DNA of 64,000 nt from Listeria valentina (GCF_011800755.1 NZ_JAATJW010000007.1:1-64000); one strand, 5' to 3'. Counted from the stretch's first letter, positions 1 to 8,108 are shown. A program made the numbers and translations. Notes: generated by a model from the letters alone, not told the origin.

Positions 1-2
1 GA

Positions 3-107
3 TATGTATCATGTACTAATGTTTTAGAGGTATGTTATTCTGAATGGTTCCAAAACACCAATTTTGAACAAGTGGCTGCTTTTAAGGTTTTAGAGCCATA
101 TTATTGA
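3..107 (+). CDS. C-terminal end of an unidentified gene (cut by window edge)
   Basis: An open frame runs from the first bases of the window to a TGA at 105-107 and encodes about 34 residues ending in KVLEPYY. No start is visible, so this is probably the tail of a gene beginning upstream of the window. I do not recognise the sequence and 34 codons are too few to assign a family. A chance open frame is possible. Confidence 0.3.
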   Translation, partial: YVSCTNVLEVCYSEWFQNTNFEQVAAFKVLEPYY

Positions 108-265
108 TTAATTCTGAAATAAAAACTAAATGTTAATTAAAGATTAGTAGACCATCTTTCCAAGTTAAGGCTTGTGAATTAAGTTGAAGAATCTCTTCAT
201 GTTATTTTTAGCGTTGTACATCAGAAAAAGAGAAATAAGATGAAAAATGGCTGATTAAGTGTTAT

Positions 266-483
266 GTGATTCTGATTTTTAACGTAGCAGGGGTTTTTGT
301 CGGGGAGGCTCAGAATGTGGTTGATCGCTATCAGCTTTTAAGCGCCATCTCGAATCTAATTTTTTGAAAAAGGAAACGAAGATTTATCTGGGAAAGAAAC
401 AAAGCGAGTCGTTTGCTCAAATTATCTTTTGTGAACGAGATGGTGGGAAATTTGTGGCTAGGGAAATAATTGAAACAAGATAG
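266..483 (+). pseudogene. Probable degraded small gene, two frames joined by a frameshift
   Basis: A frame from GTG 266 to TGA 365-367 encodes about 33 residues (FNVAGVFVGEAQNVVDRYQ in part). A second frame overlaps it in the T-rich/A-rich run at about 359-372 and continues to TAG 481-483, ending FVAREIIETR. Joined by one frame change they read as one product of about 70 residues, followed directly by a terminator at 486-518. There is no convincing ribosome binding site at 266, so the 5' part may extend further or be damaged. The family is not recognised. Real decay and a chance pair of open frames both remain possible. Confidence 0.3.
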
Positions 484-485
484 GA

Positions 486-518
486 AAAAGCATTTGGCAT
501 GCGCCAAATGCTTTTTTT
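486..518. terminator. Bidirectional intrinsic terminator
   Basis: GCATTTGGC (490-498) and GCCAAATGC (503-511) form a perfect 9-bp stem with a 4-nt loop. A-rich sequence lies before it and seven T after it, so it can terminate from either side: the degraded gene on plus and the small membrane-protein gene on minus. Confidence 0.85.
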
Positions 519-675
519 AGTCTTCGTAGATTTCAACTTTATCGCGTAAAGCTTTTTTTGTAAGGTTGTTTTCTTTCATATAGCGCGCAACTCTTTTGGC
601 ACTAAAATGATACTCGAACACAAAGAAAACGAAGCCAATTACGATTAGTGTAGCCAGTATGACAGCTTCTTGCAT
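517..675 (-). CDS. Small single-span membrane protein, 52 aa
   Basis: The minus-strand ORF starts at ATG 673-675 and ends with TAA 517-519. AGGATG sits a few bases upstream of the ATG (in AAAGGATGATTTT) as ribosome binding site. Residues about 4-22 are strongly hydrophobic (VILATLIVIGFVFFVFEY), followed by a basic, amphipathic tail ending EIYED, so a single N-terminal membrane anchor with a short cytoplasmic tail is likely. The stop codon lies inside the T-run of the shared terminator, the usual arrangement for a complete gene. No family is recognised and no function is proposed. The window-wide codon style and good start site make it more likely real than not. Confidence 0.6.
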   Translation of the reverse strand: MQEAVILATLIVIGFVFFVFEYHFSAKRVARYMKENNLTKKALRDKVEIYED

Positions 676-792
676 AAAATCATCCTTTCGAAACAAACTC
701 TCTTTTTTTATTATGCTTGAAAATCACGAGAGGCGCAATTTTTTTAAACGAAAATCCTTCTGCAGGTGTAGGAAAAAAGATGTGGTTCCTGT

Positions 793-798
793 TATAAT
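793..798 (+). promoter_or_regulatory. Extended -10 promoter of the lemA operon
   Basis: TGTTATAAT gives a consensus TATAAT at 793-798 with a TGn extension. No good -35 is seen 16-18 bp upstream, which fits an extended -10 promoter. It lies about 30 bp before the lemA start codon. Confidence 0.6.
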
Positions 799-828
799 GA
801 AGAAACAAACTGGAAAAGGAGAGCGGTT

Positions 829-1395
829 ATGAAAAATTCATGGAAGATTATTATTGGAATTGCGGTTGTGTTATTAATCATTGGCATTCCATTTGTAGCA
901 ACTTATAACTCGCTAAATAAAAAGCAAAATGAAGTGGACGCGCAGTGGGCAAATGTCGAAAGTAAGTTGCAACGGCGCTATGACTTGATTCCTAATCTTG
1001 TGAACGCTGTAAAAGGCGATATGAAACAAGAAAAAGAAGTGTTCGGAGCGATTGCGGATGCACGCTCGGCGGTTTCTAAAGCAAGTTCGCAAAATGAACA
1101 AATTAAAGCGGCTGGACAAATGGAATCTGCGGTTTCACGCTTGATCGCAACGGTGGAAAACTATCCGGAACTGAAATCGAGTGAAAATGTGACACGATTG
1201 ATGGATGAGCTATCTGGAACGGAAAATCGAATTTCCGTTGAACGTGATAAATATAATGAAGTGGTCAAGTCTTATAATACGAAAGTGAAAAGCGCACCGA
1301 CAAGCTTTGTTGCTGGGATGCTAGGGTTTGAAACGAAACCTTACTTCAAAGCGGTTGAAGGTGCTGACAAAGCTCCTGAAGTCAATTTTGATTGA
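829..1395 (+). CDS. lemA: LemA family membrane protein
   Basis: The 188-residue product has one N-terminal transmembrane segment (about residues 7-27) followed by a long helical domain. The family signature around residues 38-58 (AQWANVESKLQRRYDLIPNL) and the later ATVENYPELKSSENV stretch identify LemA. The start ATG has AAAGGAG upstream. LemA proteins are widespread membrane-anchored helical proteins of unclear function; in Listeria LemA is known as the source of an antigenic peptide. It is followed at once by a TPM-domain gene, a pairing common in Firmicutes that suggests one operon and a shared envelope role. Confidence 0.9.
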   Translation: MKNSWKIIIGIAVVLLIIGIPFVATYNSLNKKQNEVDAQWANVESKLQRRYDLIPNLVNAVKGDMKQEKEVFGAIADARSAVSKASSQNEQIKAAGQMESAVSRLIATVENYPELKSSENVTRLMDELSGTENRISVERDKYNEVVKSYNTKVKSAPTSFVAGMLGFETKPYFKAVEGADKAPEVNFD

Positions 1396-1403
1396 GGCGA
1401 TTT

Positions 1404-2240
1404 ATGATGAGAAAACAAATCCCGATTTTTAGCTTGCTGCTTATACTCCTTTTGACTTTATTAATCGGTCCGGGAACGGCGTTTGCTGCAGATTTACCAA
1501 AGCCTTCGAAAGAATTTTATGTATCGGATGGAGCCGGGGTTTTGGATAGCAAAACGAAGGAAATGGTGCTTTCGGTCAATTATGCCTACCAAAAACAAAA
1601 GGAAAAACCACAAGTTGTGCTTGCAACGGTGAAAAGTTTTGGCGGGCTTTCGAAAGAAGAATATGCCAATCAGCTTTTTAATAAGTGGAAAATTGGTTCT
1701 GGTAAAGACAATAATGGCGTTTTGATTCTGCTTTCAACGAAGGAACGTGAAATTCGAATCGAAGTCGGCTATGGGCTTGAAGGTGCGATCACGGATGGAA
1801 CTTCGGGTGAGATTTTAGATCATAATTTGTCGTATTTGAAAGATGACGATTTTAATCAAGGTCTCGCAAATATCTTTTCGGAAGTAGCTATTCAAGTGAA
1901 TAAGGAATACGATTATCAAGATAAAACGATTTTTAAAGATTATACAAGTGAATTAGAAAAAGCACTTGAAAACAGCGAAGATAGCGGAGACGGCTTAGGG
2001 ACGCCTGGAATTATTGCGATTGTGATTGGTGTCATTATTTTTGCGATTATCTTTGGTGGTGGAAATAATGGCAGACGAGGCGGTCGTGGTGGACGCGGTG
2101 GCGGCTCTGGAATGGGACCGTTTATTGGCGGTGGATTCTTTGGCGGTTCAGGCGGAAGCGGCTCTTCTGGCGGCGGTGGTTTCTCCGGATTTGGCGGCGG
2201 AGGATCTTCCGGCGGCGGTGGCGCTGGACGTGGATTTTAA
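1404..2240 (+). CDS. TPM-domain (YgcG-type) secreted membrane protein with Gly-rich tail
   Basis: The product (about 278 aa) has a signal peptide ending near AFA-AD (residue 29), then a TPM domain (about 34-160, including VLDSKTKEMV, NNGVLILLS and EIRIEVGYGLEG). A transmembrane helix (GIIAIVIGVIIFAIIFG, about 200-217) follows, then a low-complexity Gly/Ser tail to the end. Start choice: GAGG at 1394-1397 is well spaced for ATG 1404, better than the TTG at 1392 that overlaps the lemA stop. TPM proteins are membrane-associated and of uncertain role, and some are linked to photosystem or protein quality control in other organisms. Likely cotranscribed with lemA; a terminator follows. Confidence 0.85.
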   Translation: MMRKQIPIFSLLLILLLTLLIGPGTAFAADLPKPSKEFYVSDGAGVLDSKTKEMVLSVNYAYQKQKEKPQVVLATVKSFGGLSKEEYANQLFNKWKIGSGKDNNGVLILLSTKEREIRIEVGYGLEGAITDGTSGEILDHNLSYLKDDDFNQGLANIFSEVAIQVNKEYDYQDKTIFKDYTSELEKALENSEDSGDGLGTPGIIAIVIGVIIFAIIFGGGNNGRRGGRGGRGGGSGMGPFIGGGFFGGSGGSGSSGGGGFSGFGGGGSSGGGGAGRGF

Positions 2241-2241
2241 G

Positions 2242-2272
2242 AAAAAGGATCAGCAATTGCTGGTCCTTTTTT
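2242..2272 (+). terminator. Intrinsic terminator after the lemA-TPM pair
   Basis: GGATCAGC (2247-2254) and GCTGGTCC (2259-2266) pair with one G-U, followed by six T. It overlaps the ribosome binding region of the next gene. Confidence 0.75.
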
Positions 2273-2288
2273 GGAAGGAGGATGCGTG

Positions 2289-2933
2289 ATGGGATTTGTG
2301 CTCGGCCTTGCGGTTGGAAAGCCGAAAGAAATAGATGTTGGACGAAATAAAACGATGATGTCAGGAATCGCGAAAGAACAAGTGGAAGCGGCTATGCTTC
2401 ACTTTGCCGGCTTTGATGGGGATGCTTCATTTGATTTGAAGCACCACGGCGGGCTAGACCGGTCGGTTTCTATTTTCCCAAGTGAACATTATTCGTATTT
2501 TGAAGAGAAGTTTAATTGGATTCTTTCTCCAGGCACATTTGGCGAGAATTTAACGGTTTCAGGGATGCTTGAACAAGATGTTGCGATTGGGGATGTTTTT
2601 CAAGTGGGGGAAGTGTTGATTCAAGTTTCGGAAGCTAGAAATCCTTGTGCGACAATCGGGAAGTATCAATTGCTGCCAGAGCTTTTTCAAGAGGTCCGCA
2701 AAACAAGTCGGACAGGCTTTTTATGTCGAACGATCTCGGAAGGGAGAATTCAAAAGGGAGACGAAATAGTACGTGTGAAGCGAGAAGCGGAGCCCATTTC
2801 TGTTGCTTTTTGTCATGAAAAAGTCTTACACCGGATGGGCACGCGGGAAGAATTGGAACGGATTAGCCAAATTGAACCGCTTGCTACGCGCTACCGGGAT
2901 GAGGTGCTTGGAAAGCTTAAGAAAATGAGATGA
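2289..2933 (+). CDS. MOSC domain protein (YiiM-like)
   Basis: The 214-residue product matches the YiiM type of MOSC proteins: KHHGGLDRSVSIFP near residue 50, SPGTFGENLTVSG near 83-95, and the conserved cysteine in ARNPCATIGKYQ near 120. MOSC domains occur in molybdenum cofactor sulfurases and in proteins handling sulfur or hydroxylated substrates; YiiM reduces N-hydroxylated purines in E. coli, but the substrate here is unknown. The strong GGAAGGAGG favours ATG 2289 over the upstream TTG 2271. The gene is monocistronic between terminators. Confidence 0.8.
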   Translation: MGFVLGLAVGKPKEIDVGRNKTMMSGIAKEQVEAAMLHFAGFDGDASFDLKHHGGLDRSVSIFPSEHYSYFEEKFNWILSPGTFGENLTVSGMLEQDVAIGDVFQVGEVLIQVSEARNPCATIGKYQLLPELFQEVRKTSRTGFLCRTISEGRIQKGDEIVRVKREAEPISVAFCHEKVLHRMGTREELERISQIEPLATRYRDEVLGKLKKMR

Positions 2934-2934
2934 A

Positions 2935-2968
2935 AAAAGAGCCGCTCGGAAGAGCGGCTCTTGGCGTG
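2935..2968 (+). terminator. Intrinsic terminator after the MOSC gene
   Basis: GAGCCGCTC and GAGCGGCTC form a 9-bp GC-rich stem at 2939-2960, followed by a mixed T/G tail. It may also serve ctaA arriving on the minus strand, since A-rich sequence lies upstream. Confidence 0.75.
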
Positions 2969-3016
2969 TTTTTGCGTTTAATTGACTAGGGGAAATTCGG
3001 ACAGCAAAAGCCTAAT

Positions 3017-3934
3017 TTAGCGGATTCGTAGTCGATTTTTCTTGCTTCTTGCCCCAAGCATGCAAAGGTAACAAAATAGCGCAAACAAAATGGTAATAAT
3101 TAAGCTGTGGAACAAGGCTACGTAAAGGTTAACGCCTGTGTAAACTGAAAGAATACCGGTTACAGCTTGAATCGCAACAAGGATAATGGCAAGAACCATG
3201 CCGTAAGTTAGTACGCGATAATGTCTGTAATCACGGAAAACGAGCCAAGTCACATATAAAATCCAAACAACGAGTATTATAGCCACGATTCGGTGGAAAT
3301 ATTGGACATAATCTTGTACGTTTTCAGGCCAGACAAAGCGGCCGTTTTCAAAGGGCCAAACTGGAACTGCGAGGCTGGCTTTTTCGTGCCGCACGAGTGC
3401 TCCTGTATAAACGGCTAGATATGTATAGATGGTCAAAAAGTAAATATTGAGTCGAAGTTTTGTTCCCATCACGAGATTTCGGGCATCAAATTTACGATCG
3501 ACTTCAAAGATAAGCAGTGCGAGTAAAACGATGCTTGAATAGCAAATGATGGAGATACCGAAATGAAGCGCCATGATATAAGGGTTTTGCCCCCAAATAA
3601 CTGCTGCAGCTCCCATGAATGCTTGAAGAATTAAAAAAACAACAGAAATAATAGCAAGTGGTTTTGTTTCTCTGCGATCTTTGATTTTGATCCACGCACA
3701 AATCGCAAGTACGACAACGAAAATGGAACCAAGTCCTGTCGTCATTCGGTGTGCCACTTCAATGAGTTTTTCAGGTGTGACGTCTGTTAGGTGGACGAGT
3801 TGCCCGTTACAAAGCGGCCAAGAATTTCCACAGCCGTCTGCTGATCCAGTTTTTGTGACCAGCGCTCCTCCGAAAACGACGAAAGTCATTGCCAGAATGG
3901 TGAGAACGGACCAGACTTTTAAAAATTTATTCAT
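3017..3934 (-). CDS. ctaA: Haem A synthase
   Basis: CtaA oxidises the C8 methyl of haem O to make haem A for aa3-type quinol oxidase. The 305-aa protein shows eight hydrophobic segments. The N-terminal loop holds the cysteine pair C35/C42 (GSADGCGNSWPLC), and haem-ligand histidines are visible in EVAHRMTTG (about H62) and in ALHFGIS, YFHRIV and ALFHSL. The usual length is about 300-310 aa. It is divergent from ctaB across a 290-bp control region, as in Bacillus. No ctaCDEF genes follow, in keeping with Listeria, where the aa3 quinol oxidase is encoded elsewhere. Confidence 0.93.
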   Translation of the reverse strand: MNKFLKVWSVLTILAMTFVVFGGALVTKTGSADGCGNSWPLCNGQLVHLTDVTPEKLIEVAHRMTTGLGSIFVVVLAICAWIKIKDRRETKPLAIISVVFLILQAFMGAAAVIWGQNPYIMALHFGISIICYSSIVLLALLIFEVDRKFDARNLVMGTKLRLNIYFLTIYTYLAVYTGALVRHEKASLAVPVWPFENGRFVWPENVQDYVQYFHRIVAIILVVWILYVTWLVFRDYRHYRVLTYGMVLAIILVAIQAVTGILSVYTGVNLYVALFHSLIITILFALFCYLCMLGARSKKNRLRIR

Positions 3935-4224
3935 GTTCCCCTATCTCTCCTTTAGATGAATCTTAAAACGATTTTCTTAATTTTAGCTACCTTCGTTCAT
4001 TTTAGCTTGTTTTAATGGATAAGTAAAGGAATCCTTTGTTACTGCGGTTTTCACAAAGTTGTAAGGTTTGTTTGTACGGTTTTTCACAAACATTCTGACT
4101 CTAGAAATGTTTTAAATAAAAGGATTTTTCGCGATGTGTGAAGACTATTTGGTTGACAAACCGTGTGCTTTTTTCACATAATGATAAGAGAACAATGCGG
4201 CAATTTATTTAAGGGGGAGAAGTT
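3935..4224. promoter_or_regulatory. Divergent ctaA/ctaB control region with repeated TTTCACA motifs
   Basis: This 290-bp gap has no gene. A good ctaB promoter is TTGACA at 4153-4158, an 18-bp spacer and CATAAT at 4177-4182. TTTTCACAAA occurs at 4048-4057 and 4081-4090, TTTTTTCACAT near 4169-4179, and the opposite-strand form TGTGTGAA at 4135-4142. The last two flank or overlap the ctaB promoter. TTGTGAA/TTCACAA half sites resemble those bound by redox or respiration regulators such as Rex, but the palindrome is not complete at any one place. Confidence 0.55.
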
Positions 4225-5142
4225 TTGAGCAGAATCGAAAATACTGGCGAATGGCAGAAAAGGGATGCAGTCAGTAAATTTAATGTGCGCGATTTTACGG
4301 AACTAATAAAAGTAGGAATCGTAAATTCAAATACAATTACAGCTTTCACTGGTATGTGGTTAGCTTTTCAATTAAATGGTATTTCTTTTATGCAGAACTT
4401 GGATGTTATCTTTTTTACGATTGCAGGTTCTGCCCTTATTGTGGGGGCATCAGGAGCGTTCAACAACGTAATTGATCGCGATATCGATGGCAAAATGGAG
4501 CGAACGAAAAATCGCCCTACAATGACAGGGAAAATTTCCGTGGGAAAAGCTCTTCTTGTAGCCGCTTTACTATTATTAATCGGTACAGGCATGTTATTTA
4601 TGACCACTTGGCAAGCAGGTGTGCTTGGGCTTTCAGGTGTTTTTCTTTATGTTGTGGTTTATTCGATGTATGCGAAACGGAAACTTGTGAGTAATACAGT
4701 GATTGGTAGCTTTTCAGGAGCTGTACCACCGCTAATCGGTTGGTTTGCTGTTGATCCTCATTTTAGTTTAATCCCGGTTATGCTCTTTTTAGTGATGTTT
4801 GCTTGGCAACCACCGCATTTTTATGCAATTGCAATCAGACGTGCTGAGGAATATCGAGCAGCTGGTATCCCGATGCTTCCTGTCGTGAAAGGATTTAACC
4901 GTACAAAAGGAAGTATGCTTTTCTGGGTATTGGTGCTTTCTGTTCTTCCATTTTTCATGACAGAACTAAGCTTTGTTTATGTAAGTTTAGCAACGATTTT
5001 AAACGTGGGCTGGCTTGTGCTTAGTTTGTATGGTTTCAAAATGAAAGACGACTTAAAATGGGCACAGTGGATGTTTATCTATTCGCTTAATTACATGACG
5101 ATTTTGTTTGTTTCCATGATTGTTATTTCCATTTTTCTTTAA
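4225..5142 (+). CDS. ctaB: Protohaem IX farnesyltransferase (haem O synthase)
   Basis: CtaB attaches a farnesyl group to protohaem IX to form haem O, the substrate of CtaA. The 305-aa polytopic protein belongs to the UbiA prenyltransferase family. It shows the first Asp-rich motif NNVIDRDIDGKMERTKNRP (about residues 81-99) and the second region YSMYAKRK with PLIGWFAVD. The start is a TTG preceded by AAGGGGGAGA. The gene is monocistronic or leads a short unit, and a terminator follows directly. Confidence 0.93.
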   Translation: MSRIENTGEWQKRDAVSKFNVRDFTELIKVGIVNSNTITAFTGMWLAFQLNGISFMQNLDVIFFTIAGSALIVGASGAFNNVIDRDIDGKMERTKNRPTMTGKISVGKALLVAALLLLIGTGMLFMTTWQAGVLGLSGVFLYVVVYSMYAKRKLVSNTVIGSFSGAVPPLIGWFAVDPHFSLIPVMLFLVMFAWQPPHFYAIAIRRAEEYRAAGIPMLPVVKGFNRTKGSMLFWVLVLSVLPFFMTELSFVYVSLATILNVGWLVLSLYGFKMKDDLKWAQWMFIYSLNYMTILFVSMIVISIFL

Positions 5143-5145
5143 TGC

Positions 5146-5177
5146 AAGTGAGCCTCAGAACGAGGCTCACTTTTTTC
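5146..5177 (+). terminator. Intrinsic terminator after ctaB
   Basis: AAGTGAGCCTC pairs with GAGGCTCACTT across a 5-nt loop, followed by T-rich sequence. Confidence 0.85.
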
Positions 5178-5261
5178 TTTAAAAAATCTTGAAGTTTTCC
5201 TCATCAAATTCTTTTTTTCAACTGGTATAGTGGGAATAGAAAGGATGCCGAGGTGGTACTT

Positions 5262-6338
5262 ATGAAAATCGCAAGTTTTGAAAGAATGAAGCAACTTGTT
5301 GAAAATGGTAAATACGCCGATGCCGAAATGGAAAGTCGTAATATGATTACAGAAAACCCATCGCACTTTGCTGGTTATCTTTGTCTCGCCTATCTTAACT
5401 TTGCTGAAGAAAATGTCAGTGAAGCGGCGCGCAACCTTGAACAAGCTCTTTTATACAACCAAAATATCGTGGAAAGTTATCAACTTGGCGTGAAAATTTA
5501 CGACAAGCTAGAGGAAAGTGAGCGCGTCGTCGAATTAGCTCGTTTCGGTCTTACACTTGACTATGAAGAAGGAGAGTTCTATGCTGCTCTTGCCAAACAT
5601 TACACAAATGATGTGAAAGAAAAAGCAGCTCTCTATGAAACGGCGCTTGCTTATTCGCCGGAACGTTTAGATTTTATGGGTAGTTTAGCTTACTACTTGT
5701 TCCAAATGGATAAAACAAGTAAACGAGTGCTTGCTTTGCAAAATACTGCTCTTACAATAGATCCGCTATTTGAACCGAATTTAGTTTATTTTGCAAAAAT
5801 CTGTTATGCCCGTGGAGATTTTGAAGCAGCACGTGAGTTTACACGTAAATTATGCATGATTCAGCCGGATAATGCAGAGTATAAATCTCTTTATAATCAA
5901 GCGTGGGCAACTAAGAATCCATTTTGGTCGCTTTACGAACGTGTGAGATTATTTGGAAAAAGGATTTCTCTTACGCAGCGAGTCATTTTGATTAGTGGAT
6001 ACATATTACTTTTTGTTCTTTTAACGGAACTGATTGGTTATGTAGCTGTTTTAATGTGGATCCTGCCACTTCTCGTTGTGGTGATTGCTATTTTGTCGCA
6101 GACTGAACGCAAAGAACAACTAACAAGACAAGACCGAAAAAATAGGTATCTGCGTTTACCACTCGCGATTATTCTGCTGATGTTACTTGCTTTTCCAGCA
6201 GGTGTTCGAACAGTTTCGACGCTTGCAGATTGGGTAACTCCAGATAAACTTAAAAAAGAGTATCCGATTACTGAACCTTTTGAAAAACAAACGGATCCAT
6301 TTACGCAAAAAGATTTTCCTTTAAAACTTCAGAAATAA
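5262..6338 (+). CDS. TPR-like repeat protein with C-terminal membrane segments
   Basis: The 358-aa product begins with about 220 residues of helical repeats of TPR character (AEMESRNMITENPSHFAGYL, AARNLEQALLYNQNIVESYQ, AREFTRKLCMIQPDNAEYKS). These are followed by two hydrophobic stretches of about 20 and 18 residues (VILISGYILLFVLLTELIGY plus the adjoining ILPLLVVVIAIL) and another near residue 300 (LPLAIILLMLLAFPAGV). It is therefore likely a membrane protein with a cytoplasmic protein-binding domain. GAGGTGG spaced for ATG 5262 is preferred over the GTG at 5253. TATAGT at 5226-5231 with TG upstream is a plausible promoter. The exact family and role are unknown to me; its place between haem A and ylb genes gives no clear clue. 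Confidence 0.8.
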   Translation: MKIASFERMKQLVENGKYADAEMESRNMITENPSHFAGYLCLAYLNFAEENVSEAARNLEQALLYNQNIVESYQLGVKIYDKLEESERVVELARFGLTLDYEEGEFYAALAKHYTNDVKEKAALYETALAYSPERLDFMGSLAYYLFQMDKTSKRVLALQNTALTIDPLFEPNLVYFAKICYARGDFEAAREFTRKLCMIQPDNAEYKSLYNQAWATKNPFWSLYERVRLFGKRISLTQRVILISGYILLFVLLTELIGYVAVLMWILPLLVVVIAILSQTERKEQLTRQDRKNRYLRLPLAIILLMLLAFPAGVRTVSTLADWVTPDKLKKEYPITEPFEKQTDPFTQKDFPLKLQK

Positions 6339-6491
6339 ATTTAGGCAGAAATTCTTGGAAAAGTAGTTAATTCTAAGTTTCTGCCTTTTGTTTGCGAATA
6401 AAATCGTAAGGAATAAAGCAAGCTTGGTAGCTTTTCATGAAAAAAAACGCTACAATTGGAAACAGGAAACAAGCCAAGAGGAGGGCAAAAT

Positions 6492-7550
6492 TTGAAATTT
6501 GTACTAAGAGTATTGGTGCTACTCGTGATTTGCCTTTTTATCGGTTACAATACAGATTTATTTTTTGAAAAAACGGCAGAAAAAAATGAAGCACACGATA
6601 AAGTAGAACAGAAGAATATGCCAACAGAGGCAAAGAAAGCAAATGAAACAAGCGAGCAGTTACCTGCAGATGATGAAAGCTTGGGCACATTTATTAATCA
6701 AGACTTTTCAAAAGTGAAAGAAAAATTCGGGGATCCGATTCGAATTGATAAAACGCCTTATGGGTATGATAACTATGTGTACAACCAGCCTAATACGAGC
6801 TATATGATTGTTGGTGTACGCGACCATAAAGTGCAAACCATCTATGCACTCGGACAAGACTTGAATTTAAAGCCATATCAAATTGGAATGTCTGTAGAAA
6901 AGGTGTTCACAAATGCTAAGCTCCAATCTGAGATTGCTTTCTATTATGAAAATAATTTTTACCGGTTTGAGCTTTCAGAAAATGATTTAAACATGCGCCC
7001 TGTTGTGAGTCTCGGAAGCGGCGTTTATGTACAGCTTAATTTCGATAAAATAAAGGGTAAATTAACAAGTGTGCGCTATTTGAATAAACTTTCCTTTATC
7101 AAGATGCACCCTTATGAACTGAATTATCAAGGACAAATTTATAAAGAAAATGTTTCAGATGATTTATGGAATCAAGTGGACAAAGCAGCAGATTTAGAGG
7201 TTCTTGAAATTACGAACGTACTTCGAGAGCGCTACGGCGCAGAACCGGTCGCAGATGAGCAAAACGTTGCGAAAGTTGCTTATGGACACAGTGTGGATAT
7301 GGCAGAAAACAAATATTTTAGTCACGATTCGCCTACTTATGGTTCACTAGGTGATCGGCTGAAAGAAGGGAATGTCGTCTACACGAAAGCAGGAGAAAAT
7401 ATTGCCTATAATTATATCGATGCGGCTGCGACTGTTGAAGGTTGGCTAAATTCACCAGGTCATCGTAAAAACTTGCTAGAGAAAACGTATACGTATATGG
7501 GATCTGGGACATTCCGCAAGTACTACACACAAAATTTTGTTACAAAATAA
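6492..7550 (+). CDS. ylbC: YlbC-like CAP-domain protein, membrane anchored
   Basis: The 352-aa product starts with a hydrophobic anchor or uncleaved signal (residues about 3-23). A linker follows, then an N-terminal module (VKEKFGDPIRIDKTPYGYDNYVY onward) of the CAP-associated type, and a CAP/SCP domain in the last 120 residues (HSVDMAENKYFSHDSP, AGENIAYNY, GWLNSPGHRKNLLE). CAP-domain proteins are extracytoplasmic with varied roles; the B. subtilis YlbC function is not established. The start is TTG 6492, placed by GAGGAGGG upstream; the ATG at 6456 has no ribosome binding site and lies on the likely -10 (TACAAT). Confidence 0.85.
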   Translation: MKFVLRVLVLLVICLFIGYNTDLFFEKTAEKNEAHDKVEQKNMPTEAKKANETSEQLPADDESLGTFINQDFSKVKEKFGDPIRIDKTPYGYDNYVYNQPNTSYMIVGVRDHKVQTIYALGQDLNLKPYQIGMSVEKVFTNAKLQSEIAFYYENNFYRFELSENDLNMRPVVSLGSGVYVQLNFDKIKGKLTSVRYLNKLSFIKMHPYELNYQGQIYKENVSDDLWNQVDKAADLEVLEITNVLRERYGAEPVADEQNVAKVAYGHSVDMAENKYFSHDSPTYGSLGDRLKEGNVVYTKAGENIAYNYIDAAATVEGWLNSPGHRKNLLEKTYTYMGSGTFRKYYTQNFVTK

Positions 7551-7573
7551 AGGACGCTTACGTTAGTTCATGC

Positions 7574-7579
7574 TATAAT
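7574..7579 (+). promoter_or_regulatory. Extended -10 promoter before ylbF
   Basis: TGCTATAAT gives a consensus -10 with TGn extension about 35 bp before the ylbF start codon. Confidence 0.6.
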
Positions 7580-7614
7580 GAGTAGGTACAAGCGAAAAGT
7601 TTGGAGGGATCGGT

Positions 7615-8061
7615 TTGTTTGCAACGATGGAGAGTTTGGCGCTACTTGATTTATCAGATGAATTGTCTGCCATGATTCTCAGTTCAGAAGAAGCGAATAA
7701 CTATCTGAAAAAGAAACAAATGCTGCAAAATCCAGAAACACAAGCGAAGATCCAGGCATTTGCAAAGATTAAAGAGGCTTACGAAGAGGTGGAACGCTTC
7801 GGCAGATATCACCCTGATTATAAAGAAGTAACTCGAAAAACTCGTGCTTTAAAACGAGAACTCGATATGGATGAAGGCATCGCGGATTTTCGCCGAGCAG
7901 AGACAGATTTACAGAATTTGCTTGATGAAATCAGTCTTTTACTAGCGGGAGCTGTCTCATCCAATATCAAAGTGCCAACTGGGAACCCGTTTTTCGAGCA
8001 AAAGTCAGCCTGTTCATCGGGTGGATGCGGAAGTGGCGGAAGCTGCGGCTGTTCGGCATGA
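7615..8061 (+). CDS. ylbF: YlbF/RicF, iron-sulfur RNA-processing cofactor
   Basis: The 148-aa product has the helical YlbF/YmcA fold (SSEEANNYLKKKQMLQNPETQ, IKEAYEEVERFGRYHPDY) and a cysteine/glycine-rich C-terminal tail with four cysteines in about 16 residues (ACSSGGCGSGGSCGC). In B. subtilis RicF forms a complex with RicA (YmcA) and RicT (YaaT) that binds [4Fe-4S] clusters and directs RNase Y mRNA processing. The clustered cysteines fit that role. The TTG start follows TTGGAGGG. It leads a run with ylbG, rsmD, coaD and ylbL. Confidence 0.87.
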   Translation: MFATMESLALLDLSDELSAMILSSEEANNYLKKKQMLQNPETQAKIQAFAKIKEAYEEVERFGRYHPDYKEVTRKTRALKRELDMDEGIADFRRAETDLQNLLDEISLLLAGAVSSNIKVPTGNPFFEQKSACSSGGCGSGGSCGCSA

Positions 8062-8108
8062 TGACTTTCAATACAGAGGCTTAAAGCTGGTAAAGGGGAT
8101 AAATAACA

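Noticed and set aside
2070-2238. GGC/GGT-rich tandem-like sequence as a repeat array or CRISPR
   Set aside because: It codes the Gly/Ser tail of the TPM protein in frame, and there are no regular repeat-spacer units.
2026-2289. 87-aa Ala/Val-rich frame overlapping the Gly/Ser tail gene
   Set aside because: A frame shift of the glycine codon repeats (GGC/GGT read as GCG/GTG). It has no start site of its own.
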